Source: an uncultured Porphyromonadaceae bacterium (GTDB taxonomy: Bacteria > Bacteroidota > Bacteroidia > Bacteroidales > Muribaculaceae). From it: a DNA stretch of 16,621 nt. The position numbers and the translations under genes are program-made. Of this stretch, positions 1-7,668 are shown one piece after another (position 1 is the first letter of the stretch; each line of letters begins with the position of its first letter). The stretch is taken from positions 1 through 16,621 of the forward strand of contig CABRZA010000045.1 of NCBI GenBank assembly GCA_902475285.1. Direction: 5' to 3'. The notes beneath the pieces were generated by a model. The model was not told where the DNA came from. It searched no databases and saw only the letters and a program-made list of their open reading frames with translations.

Positions 1-9
1 TGGATAGAG

Positions 10-1161
10 ATGTTTAGATTGAGACATATTATATATTTTCTGCCGCTCCTATTGGCCATCACGAGTTGTCGCGACGACGAACTCGTGGTGCCCACGGAGT
101 ATGACATCATCGGCGACGAACGCCCGGAGAGCGACATTCGCGGGCTGTATCTCGTCAATGAGGGCAATATGGGCTCAAACAAATGCACGCTCGACTTCTA
201 CGACTACCGCACAGGCCTCTACTCGCGCAATTTCTATTCCGAACGCAATCCTTCGGTTATAAAGGAGCTCGGCGACGTCGGCAACGACATCGGCATCTAC
301 GGTTCGAAACTCTATATTGTGGTCAACTGCTCGCACAAGGTGGAGGTTCTCGACGCGCACACCGGCATACGCATAGGGCAAGTCGACATCCCCAACTGCC
401 GCTATGTGCGCTTTCATCGCGGCAAGGCCTATGTAAGTTCGTATGTCGGCCCCGTGCTCATCGACCCCGACGCTCCCAAGGGGGCTGTTTTCGAGGTCGA
501 CACCGCCTCTCTCGCCGTGACACGCAAGGTGAGCGTGGGCTATCAGCCCGAGGAGATGGAGATCGTGGACGACTACATGTATGTTGCCAACTCCGGCGGC
601 TATCGAGTGCCCGACTACGAAAATACCGTGTCGGTAATCCAAATGATCGACTTCAAGCAGGTTCAGCAGATACCAGTCGGCATCAACCTACACCGTGTGA
701 AGAAAGACCGCTATGGCAAGCTGTGGGTTAGCTCGCGCGGCGATTACCGCAGCGTTCCCTCGCGGCTCTTTGTGCTGGCGCGTGTTCCCGGCTCGAACCG
801 CATGGCCGTGACCGATACCATTGCCGTGGCATGTTCGAATATGGCTGTGAGCGGCGATTCGCTCTATTATTACGCCACGGAGTGGAACGAGTATACCGCC
901 TCCAACACCATATCCTACGGCATAATCGACGTGCGCACAAAAGAGGTGGTGTCCGACAACTTCATCACCGACGGTACGGAGCGCGACATCACCATACCCT
1001 ACGGAATAGCCCTTCATCCCGAGACCGGCGACATCTTCGTGACCGACGCCAAGAACTATGTGAGCAGCGGCACGCTCTACTGTTTCGACAGCAAGGGGCG
1101 TCGCAAGTGGAGCGTGCGCACCGGCGACATACCCGCCCACATCACTTTCCTCCGCCGATGA
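10..1161 (+). CDS. BtuG-like YncE-family beta-propeller surface lipoprotein
   Basis: A 383-residue lipoprotein. The signal peptide ends in an ITSC lipobox with Cys20 as lipid site, followed by RDDE, an acidic stretch like the Bacteroidota surface-export signal. The rest is a repeated beta-propeller of YncE type, with blade-like strands such as GSKLYIVVN, GKAYVSSY, DYMYVANSGG and GDIFVTDAKN, and a C-terminal GDIPAHITFLRR that resembles the closing strand of this family. Motifs such as LVNEGNMGSNK and GDVGNDIGIYGSKLY look like BtuG, the Bacteroides outer-surface protein that binds cobalamin very tightly and hands it to the TonB transporter BtuB. That family match is from memory, not from a search. 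The ATG at 10 is used; the promoter lies outside the window. The stop overlaps the next start (ATGA), implying coupled translation. The ligand could also be another small molecule, because YncE propellers are versatile. Confidence 0.8.
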   Translation: MFRLRHIIYFLPLLLAITSCRDDELVVPTEYDIIGDERPESDIRGLYLVNEGNMGSNKCTLDFYDYRTGLYSRNFYSERNPSVIKELGDVGNDIGIYGSKLYIVVNCSHKVEVLDAHTGIRIGQVDIPNCRYVRFHRGKAYVSSYVGPVLIDPDAPKGAVFEVDTASLAVTRKVSVGYQPEEMEIVDDYMYVANSGGYRVPDYENTVSVIQMIDFKQVQQIPVGINLHRVKKDRYGKLWVSSRGDYRSVPSRLFVLARVPGSNRMAVTDTIAVACSNMAVSGDSLYYYATEWNEYTASNTISYGIIDVRTKEVVSDNFITDGTERDITIPYGIALHPETGDIFVTDAKNYVSSGTLYCFDSKGRRKWSVRTGDIPAHITFLRR

Positions 1162-2369
1162 AACGCCCCGCACTCATTCTACCGCTCCTCGTGCTGCTCG
1201 GCGCGTGCACCGACGACGCTCCGCCGATGGTGAACCTCGGCATCGACGCTGTATATTACATACCGCGCATGAGCAAGCTCCCGCTGCATCCAGCCCTGGC
1301 GGGCGCACAATACCGATGGACTGTCGACGGACAGGAAGCAGCCACTACCCGCGACTATATCTTTATCGCGCGCACCGAAGGAGACTATCACATCTGCTTC
1401 GATATAATCGACTCCGAGACGCCGTATCATTTTGAGTTCGACGTGAAGGTGATGCACGAGGAGGTGGAGTATAGCCCTTACATTTCAAGGGTTTATGAGT
1501 ACTGCCCGGCTCCGGGTCAGTTCATCAACGAAATGCCCCTCTACGAAGACGGCGACACCTACTCCGACATGCTCACAAAGTGCGAGGAGTGCATATCGGG
1601 CACCAACGACATCATGATTTCGCTCGGCGGCTACGGCGGCTATGTTACTTTCGGCTTCGACCATACGGTGATGAATGTGGAGGGCGAGAACGATTTCCGC
1701 ATCTGGGGCAACGCTTTTTACGAACTCACCAACCCCGATGCGCGCGGAGGCTCCGCCGAGCCCGGCATCGTGATGGTGAGCTACGACACCAACTGCAACG
1801 GCTTGCCCGACGACGAGTGGTATGAGCTTGCCGGGAGTCACTACCGCAATCCGGCCACGCGCCACAACTATACCATAAGCTATCGCCGTCCCGACCCGTA
1901 CCATGAGCCCGTGGAGGACGAGGACGGATACCTCAACGACCTGTGCTATATACCGTGGACCGATTCCGAGGGGGGCTCGGGGTATATAGCCCGCAACATC
2001 TTTCACGCCCAGGATTACTATCCGCGCTGGACTTCGGACGACACGCTTACATTTACAGGCACACTTTTGCCGAATAATGCGGTGGATACCAGTGGTATAG
2101 GGCGATACTATATATTGTATGCCTTCGACTGGGGATACGTCGACAACCATCCAAACGAGTTTGCCGAACTCAACTCATTCGACATCGGCAACGCTGTCGA
2201 TTCTTTCGGCAATCCCGTGAAACTACCGGGAGCCGACTTCATCAGGGTGTATACAGGCATCAACCAATACTGCGGATGGCTCGGGGAAACATCGACTGAA
2301 CTGAGCCGAGCCGCCGATTTGCACATCGATATATACCAACCACCACTACCGAATCCATTAAATAATTAA
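1158..2369 (+). CDS. PKD-like cell-surface lipoprotein, partner of BtuG-like protein
   Basis: A 403-residue lipoprotein. The reading frame is open further upstream, but the start is the ATG at 1158, because it is followed at once by a signal peptide with lipobox LGAC (Cys17) and acidic residues TDD. It overlaps the stop of the preceding gene by ATGA. Residues about 25-105 look like a PKD/Ig-type beta-sandwich (YRWTVDG, then ARTEGDYHICFDI). The remainder is rich in Gly, Tyr, Asp and Asn and resembles Bacteroidota proteins annotated only as cell surface protein. Residues 210-221 (DTNCNGLPDDEW) form a D-x-N-x-N-G calcium-loop pattern like thrombospondin type 3 or EF-hand loops. It is probably anchored on the outer surface and works with the neighbouring propellers. 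No enzyme motif is seen, and the molecular role is unknown. Confidence 0.85.
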   Translation: MKRPALILPLLVLLGACTDDAPPMVNLGIDAVYYIPRMSKLPLHPALAGAQYRWTVDGQEAATTRDYIFIARTEGDYHICFDIIDSETPYHFEFDVKVMHEEVEYSPYISRVYEYCPAPGQFINEMPLYEDGDTYSDMLTKCEECISGTNDIMISLGGYGGYVTFGFDHTVMNVEGENDFRIWGNAFYELTNPDARGGSAEPGIVMVSYDTNCNGLPDDEWYELAGSHYRNPATRHNYTISYRRPDPYHEPVEDEDGYLNDLCYIPWTDSEGGSGYIARNIFHAQDYYPRWTSDDTLTFTGTLLPNNAVDTSGIGRYYILYAFDWGYVDNHPNEFAELNSFDIGNAVDSFGNPVKLPGADFIRVYTGINQYCGWLGETSTELSRAADLHIDIYQPPLPNPLNN

Positions 2370-2382
2370 TAATCAATACTCT

Positions 2383-5300
2383 ATGAACAAAACCTTACTT
2401 GCACTCAGTGCATGTACAGCGCTATCGCTACATGCCTATGCCACCGATTGGGTCGACTGGGACCGAATCGAACACTGGGCCGGCGACCCCTCCGGCGCCA
2501 ATCGTGCGGCACTCGTAATCGACTTTCAGGACGACGACCGACGCAGCCTCGTGTGGGGCTATCGCTGGAACGGTACAGCCTCCGGCGAAGACATGCTTCG
2601 CGCCGTAGCCTCGCAGAGCAGCGCCCTTACAGTGCTCACTCAGTACACCGGCTCGATGGGTTCGACCATCAACGGTCTCGGCATCAGCTCGGGACGCGAC
2701 GTGCTCAACTATCTCGAATATGACTTCGACGAAGCGGCTGTGAACGGCGCTGTTTCGTTCGGCTATTTCTCGCCCAACACGTCGATGGGACAGGATACCG
2801 CTCCCGGCTACGAAACCGTCGATATGATAGCCGAGGCCATCGACCGCGCCAAGACCACCGGCATTATCGACCATCCGCTCAACGCCATGCGTTACGGCTA
2901 CCCGGCCTACGACTATGACTTCTGGAAGATACCCGAGGACACATACAGCATCGATTTTCGCTGGCGCGCCGCATGGTACGACGGCTATTGGAGCTACTGG
3001 ATCGGCAGCAACGATTATGACATGATGGGCTACTCTGGGCTGGGCATGTCGAGCGTAATCCTCAGCAACAACGACGTGAACGCCTGGAAATTCATATCGT
3101 TCAACTGCGACAAGACCGTAGTGGGCGACGGCGACCTGAATGAACATCTCAACTACGATATGGCCGACTATGCCGAGGCCATGCACGAGCCTGCGGAGGT
3201 GACACCGCAGCCCGTCGATTTCGACAAGGTTGATTTCTATGCAGGTCAGGGCGATAAGTATGCGGCTGTCGTCATACAGTTCAACGACGGGCAGGGCCCT
3301 GAGAATCTCGTGTACGGCTACCGCTGGAGCGGAGGATGGGACGATTCCTTCGCCACCGTGCTCCAAAATATCGCCAATGCCGACAAGCGCATGACCGTGA
3401 CGACGGCCGGAAACAAATTCACCATAACCTACGACAGCGACCACGACGGTAAGCTGGGCACCAACGATCACACTTCTACCGCCGGAGAATGGACGTGCTA
3501 TGTGAAACGTGTGATCGACGACGGATTCGAAAAAGTCAACGGCGCCCGCTGGCTCAATCCTGGCGCAGTGCTCGTGCTGGCCCACAATGTGGCCGACGTG
3601 GCCGACCTCGAGTTTCCCTATATGCTCTACCGTCCGGCCCTTGATTCGGAGCAAATCCTCACCATGCCGGAGAGCGTTGAGTACGCCCTCGCCGACGAAG
3701 ACCTGCTCATCCCGCTCTTCATCCAGCGTCCGGCAACGGGCTCGGTGGCGCAGCCCAATTTCGTGCGCGACTCCGAAATCACTTCCGTCACCGGCAGTTG
3801 CCTGTTCAGTCGCTACATGGGTAAAGTGGGCGGATATAAGAATTTCAAACCCGTGACAGGCAGCATCAAAGCCCGCGTGTACTATACTCCCGCCGATGGC
3901 GCCCGCGCCTACGTCTTCTCCAACGATTGCCGGGTGTCGCTTAAAAATCCCGAGCGTCCTATCGCGGCACTGGCTTACCCGACTGCAACAGTCGACGCCC
4001 GCCTCAACCGCAACGTCGACAATCAATTACAGATTATCCCGGCCGATGCCACATACACCAAGATAAGCTACACGACGTCGAACAGCCGTGTGGCTACCGT
4101 CAATGCCACCACCGGCGTTGTAAAAACCACCACCACGGCCGGCGATGCAGTAATTTCGGCTGCATACAGCCTCGACGCAGAGATTGCCGCAAGCTACTCG
4201 CTGACTTCGGAGCTTAAAGTCAAGGCCGACGACGTGACTTTCGACTGTGTGGGCGACGACGGTGCCATCACTCTTACCCCCAAGGAGATGGCCGGCCTCA
4301 TGCCTGTCTTCACTCCCGCCGACCCCGACCTCAATACAGTTACCGTCACGCTCGAAGGCAACGGTACGGGCAAGACCGACTATATAGCCACCACCTATAT
4401 GGTCAATCTCTGGGATACCGACAACAACATGACGCGTATGCCCGAGCTTTCCGGTCACCGCGAAGGCACATGCAAGCTCACGGTCAAGACCGGCGACGGC
4501 CTTACCAAGGAGTTTGCGGTCAATGTAGTCGACCGCGAGCGCGAAGGCGAAATCGACTACAACACCGGCACCATCATGCTCAACGAGGAGTGGTTCTGCC
4601 ACACCAACGGCGGCTTGAACTGGATATCGCCAGAATATGAGTATACCTGGCAGGCCTACGAGCGCGAGAACCCCGGCATGTCGTTCGGCGCCACATCGTG
4701 CGCCGCCATAATCTACGGCGGCAAGCTCGTGGTGAGCTCCAAGCAGGCTGCCGACAACGGCGACCCGCTGCCCGGCGGCGGCCGTCTCGTCGTTGCCGAT
4801 GCTGCTACACTTAAGCGCCTGGGCAGCATCGACAACATAATGTTCGGCGACGAGACCAAGAGCGCCGACGGCCGCGGACTTTGCGGAGCCGGTCCCGGAC
4901 GTGTGTATATGGCCACAACCGAAGGCATCTACATCATCGACATCGAGAATGTTGAAGTCGTGGGCAAAATCGAAGGCAGCTCCCTCGAAGGCTCCGGCCT
5001 TTATAACGGACAGGTCGGCGATATGCTCCTTGCCGGTCACCACGCTTTCGCAGTGGGTCAGAAAAAGGGACTCCTCATAATCGACATCGACACCGACCAA
5101 ATCGTAAAGACCATTGAAGATCCCAACATTCAGGGCGTAACCCAGTCGGCCGACGGCACGGTTTGGTATGCCACCAACACTTCCGAATTCGTTGCCCTCA
5201 ATCCCGAAACGCTCGAAGAAATCCGTCGTGTGGCCGTGCCGGCCGAGTGCGGCAAGGTTGAGTGCGCATGGGGCTCGTGGCGTCCCACGCAGTTTACGGG

Positions 5301-6195
5301 TGCTCAGACCGTCGACTGCCTCTTCTTCTGTGGCGGTGGCGGCGTGACCAACGGCGGCTCGGGCAATGTGTGGCGCTTCGATATCGCCGCCGGCAAGTTC
5401 ACACTCCTTGCCTCGCTTAGCGAGCTCGACGCACATACTCCCGGTATGAAGCAGGGCGCCTACGGTACTATCCGCTACGACGACCGCACCGGCGAAGTCA
5501 TCGCCGGCACAACAGAGTTCAAGGCCTCGGGCCACTACCGCTACAATTGGACGCACTTCATAAACGGCATGGAGGGAGGCATAGTCCGCAGCGTCGAGCT
5601 CCGTCCCTACTACTGGTTCCAGTCCGTGCCTGTGTTCCCCGACGCTTGCGAGCCTGTGATGGAGGATGTTGAGGATATCGTTCTCGGTCTCGACGACGAC
5701 CCTGTGGAGATAGTCCTCAACGCCACCGACCCCGACAACCACGACACCAACATCCGCTTCTCGCTCATCGAAGCCGAGGATGTCGAGGAGTCTGACCCCA
5801 CAGTGCGCCGTGCCCCCTCTGCCAACGGTGTGGTTGATGTAACCCTCGAGGGCAACCGTCTGAAAGTGGCACCTCTGGCCGAAGGTTCGCACACCGTAGG
5901 CATCGTAGTTGAGAGCAACGGCCGCACGGTGCGTCGCGCAGTCAACGTGGAGGTCAAGACCAATACAGGTGTCGACGGTGCAATTGCAGCTGCCGCACGC
6001 ATCCACGCCGAAGGTCGCGCGGTGGTCGCCGAAGGTCTTGCCGGCGTCACCGTGCGTCTAATCAATGCCCTCGGCGCCGAGGTAGCGGTATTCACTCCCG
6101 ATGCTGACAGCTATACTGTAACCCCCGACGTCGAAGCCGGCGTATATGTGGCCGTAACTGACAACGGCATGGCAAAGAAAATAATTCTGAAATGA
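2383..6195 (+). CDS. Large multidomain secreted surface protein with DUF5074-like propeller and sorting-type tail
   Basis: A 1270-residue exported protein. A signal peptide probably cleaves after AYA at residue 20; a cysteine at 11 gives a weaker lipobox alternative. Visible regions in order: domain A (about 21-246) and domain B (about 278-455), which share a motif of the form VVI-D/Q-F-x-D-x-LV-W/Y-GYRW; domain B carries a D-x-D-x-D-G calcium-type loop at 351-362. A Big_2-like Ig domain follows (about 535-620), then a second Ig-like region (about 630-722), a DUF5074/YncE-like propeller (about 724-1084, beginning IDYNTGTIMLNEEW), and a cadherin-like segment (about 1090-1195, with ATDPDN). The C-terminal 70 residues resemble a type IX secretion sorting domain, ending GVYVAVTDNGMAKKIILK. 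It starts 13 nt after the preceding gene, behind an AT-rich spacer without a clear Shine-Dalgarno. It is probably an extended surface protein presenting a ligand-binding propeller. I do not recognise domains A and B as a named family. Confidence 0.85.
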   Translation: MNKTLLALSACTALSLHAYATDWVDWDRIEHWAGDPSGANRAALVIDFQDDDRRSLVWGYRWNGTASGEDMLRAVASQSSALTVLTQYTGSMGSTINGLGISSGRDVLNYLEYDFDEAAVNGAVSFGYFSPNTSMGQDTAPGYETVDMIAEAIDRAKTTGIIDHPLNAMRYGYPAYDYDFWKIPEDTYSIDFRWRAAWYDGYWSYWIGSNDYDMMGYSGLGMSSVILSNNDVNAWKFISFNCDKTVVGDGDLNEHLNYDMADYAEAMHEPAEVTPQPVDFDKVDFYAGQGDKYAAVVIQFNDGQGPENLVYGYRWSGGWDDSFATVLQNIANADKRMTVTTAGNKFTITYDSDHDGKLGTNDHTSTAGEWTCYVKRVIDDGFEKVNGARWLNPGAVLVLAHNVADVADLEFPYMLYRPALDSEQILTMPESVEYALADEDLLIPLFIQRPATGSVAQPNFVRDSEITSVTGSCLFSRYMGKVGGYKNFKPVTGSIKARVYYTPADGARAYVFSNDCRVSLKNPERPIAALAYPTATVDARLNRNVDNQLQIIPADATYTKISYTTSNSRVATVNATTGVVKTTTTAGDAVISAAYSLDAEIAASYSLTSELKVKADDVTFDCVGDDGAITLTPKEMAGLMPVFTPADPDLNTVTVTLEGNGTGKTDYIATTYMVNLWDTDNNMTRMPELSGHREGTCKLTVKTGDGLTKEFAVNVVDREREGEIDYNTGTIMLNEEWFCHTNGGLNWISPEYEYTWQAYERENPGMSFGATSCAAIIYGGKLVVSSKQAADNGDPLPGGGRLVVADAATLKRLGSIDNIMFGDETKSADGRGLCGAGPGRVYMATTEGIYIIDIENVEVVGKIEGSSLEGSGLYNGQVGDMLLAGHHAFAVGQKKGLLIIDIDTDQIVKTIEDPNIQGVTQSADGTVWYATNTSEFVALNPETLEEIRRVAVPAECGKVECAWGSWRPTQFTGAQTVDCLFFCGGGGVTNGGSGNVWRFDIAAGKFTLLASLSELDAHTPGMKQGAYGTIRYDDRTGEVIAGTTEFKASGHYRYNWTHFINGMEGGIVRSVELRPYYWFQSVPVFPDACEPVMEDVEDIVLGLDDDPVEIVLNATDPDNHDTNIRFSLIEAEDVEESDPTVRRAPSANGVVDVTLEGNRLKVAPLAEGSHTVGIVVESNGRTVRRAVNVEVKTNTGVDGAIAAAARIHAEGRAVVAEGLAGVTVRLINALGAEVAVFTPDADSYTVTPDVEAGVYVAVTDNGMAKKIILK

Positions 6196-7616
6196 AAAAA
6201 TTCATTTTAGCCCTTGCAATATCTCTCGCTACGGCAGTACCCTCTGCCGTGGCGGGGGATATTGACTATACTCAGGGCGTTATATTCATCAACGAGGACT
6301 GGTACGGGCATCAGAACAGTACCGTCAACTATCTTCTCCCCGACGAACCGGGCGGCGACTACTGGCACTACCGCGTGGTGCAGACCGAAAACCCCGGTGT
6401 GGAGCTGGGCTGCACGGCCCAGCACGGCGCTATTTGGAACGGGCGCCTTTACATTGTGGCCAAGCAAGAAAAGGACCCGGGAGCAACCGTGACCGGCGGT
6501 CGCCTCACCGTGCTCGATGCCTCGACGATGAAGGTCATAAAGCAATTGCAGCTCATCGACCCGTCGGGACGCCAGTGCGACGGCCGGGCCTTCCTCGGTA
6601 TCGACGAGCACAAGGGATACGTATCAACCAGCAACGGTATATGGCGCCTCAACCTCGACACCATCGAAATCGAAGGCCAGGTGGAGGGAACGGCCAACCC
6701 CAATGTGGGCGACGACAAGCCTGCTTCCGACCCTACCAGCTCGCTCTACTATGGCCAGACCGGCACTATGGTGCTCGCCGCCGGGCGTGTTTTTGCCGTG
6801 CATCAGCAGTACGGCCTTCTTGTAATCGACCCCGAAACCGACAAAGTGACCGATGTTCTCGACATGGGTATTGTCAACGAGGCCGTTGAGGCCGATACGG
6901 GCGAAGCTCCGCGTCGCTCTGCCGGCATAGGCTCCACCATAGTCCGCGCCGCCGACGGTAGCCTGTGGCACTCCGTGGCCAAAAATGTGCAGGGCTCGGG
7001 TTCGACGTATCCATACATAGTGAGGGTCGACCCCGCCACATTGCAGCGTGAAATAGTGAAGATAGAGGGTGCCGACATCTATCCCCCGGCCAACTCGTGG
7101 TATGCCTGGACGCCCGACCCCTTCTGCGCCTCCGAGACGTCGAACACACTCTATTGGTGCGGCGGACAGAACAGCTGGTTCACCAACTACCGTGTGTTCC
7201 GTTTCGATGTCGACACGCGCACAACCGAGTTGCTGATTGATTTCAACAAACTCGACGGCGACTGGCATATCTACGGCTGTTCGCTTGGAGTGCATCCTGT
7301 GTCGGGCGAACTTTATATGTCGCTTTTCCATAAGTTCGCCGACCCTATCTATATCACGCGCCGCTATTCGGCAGGCGGAGAGTTGGTCATGGAGTATCCG
7401 ATGATTTCCAACTACTGGTTCCCGTCGCTTCCCGTATTCCCGCAGTCGCGCTACACGGCCGACGTTCCCGTCGAGGCAAACGACGGCGGAGAATGCGAGG
7501 TGTTCAATCTTGCCGGCGTGCGCGTAGCAGTCTGTGCCGATACGCAGAATTTGCGCCCCGGCATCTACATACGCCGCAGCGCTTCGGGCCGCACCTCGAA
7601 GTTCGTCGTCAGATAG
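6192..7616 (+). CDS. Secreted DUF5074-like beta-propeller protein with sorting-type C-terminus
   Basis: A 474-residue exported protein with a signal peptide cleaved near AVA at residues 19-21. The mature protein is essentially one propeller, and its blades align by eye with residues 724-1084 of the preceding protein: IDYTQGVIFINEDWYGH matches IDYNTGTIMLNEEWFCH; TGGRLTVLDASTMK matches GGGRLVVADAATLK; YGLLVIDPETDKV matches KGLLIIDIDTDQI. The two therefore look like paralogous modules. The last 40 residues (FNLAGVRV, then LRPGIYIRR) resemble a type A type IX secretion sorting domain. The start overlaps the previous stop by ATGA, so it is probably translated in a coupled way as the last gene of the operon. 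A terminator follows at once. The ligand is unknown; the context with a BtuG-like protein suggests a small-molecule capture role at the surface. Confidence 0.85.
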   Translation: MKKFILALAISLATAVPSAVAGDIDYTQGVIFINEDWYGHQNSTVNYLLPDEPGGDYWHYRVVQTENPGVELGCTAQHGAIWNGRLYIVAKQEKDPGATVTGGRLTVLDASTMKVIKQLQLIDPSGRQCDGRAFLGIDEHKGYVSTSNGIWRLNLDTIEIEGQVEGTANPNVGDDKPASDPTSSLYYGQTGTMVLAAGRVFAVHQQYGLLVIDPETDKVTDVLDMGIVNEAVEADTGEAPRRSAGIGSTIVRAADGSLWHSVAKNVQGSGSTYPYIVRVDPATLQREIVKIEGADIYPPANSWYAWTPDPFCASETSNTLYWCGGQNSWFTNYRVFRFDVDTRTTELLIDFNKLDGDWHIYGCSLGVHPVSGELYMSLFHKFADPIYITRRYSAGGELVMEYPMISNYWFPSLPVFPQSRYTADVPVEANDGGECEVFNLAGVRVAVCADTQNLRPGIYIRRSASGRTSKFVVR

Positions 7617-7635
7617 TCTTAACTGTTTGCTGATT

Positions 7636-7668
7636 AAAGTGCAGCGGCCGCCGGTCGCTGCATTTTTT
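7636..7668 (+). terminator. Rho-independent terminator between convergent genes
   Basis: TGCAGCG at 7640-7646 pairs with CGCTGCA at 7656-7662 around a GC-rich loop, followed by six T. The flanking AAAG and TTTT can extend the stem. It ends the + strand surface operon. On the - strand the same hairpin lies immediately after the TAA of the TonB receptor gene, but with a poorer T-run, so it may be only partly bidirectional. Confidence 0.85.

Noticed and set aside
831..1157. Upstream extension of the PKD-like lipoprotein frame
   Set aside because: It overlaps the BtuG-like gene out of frame and is Arg/His-rich. The lipoprotein signal begins at the ATG at 1158.
2428..6006. Very long antisense frames opposite the 1270-residue gene (532 and 659 codons, in one frame split by a single stop at 4027)
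   Set aside because: They have no signal peptide, no domain-like pattern and a Val/His/Ala/Gly-rich composition. They mirror the codon positions of a GC-rich gene on the other strand, which has clear domains, so they are codon-bias shadows.
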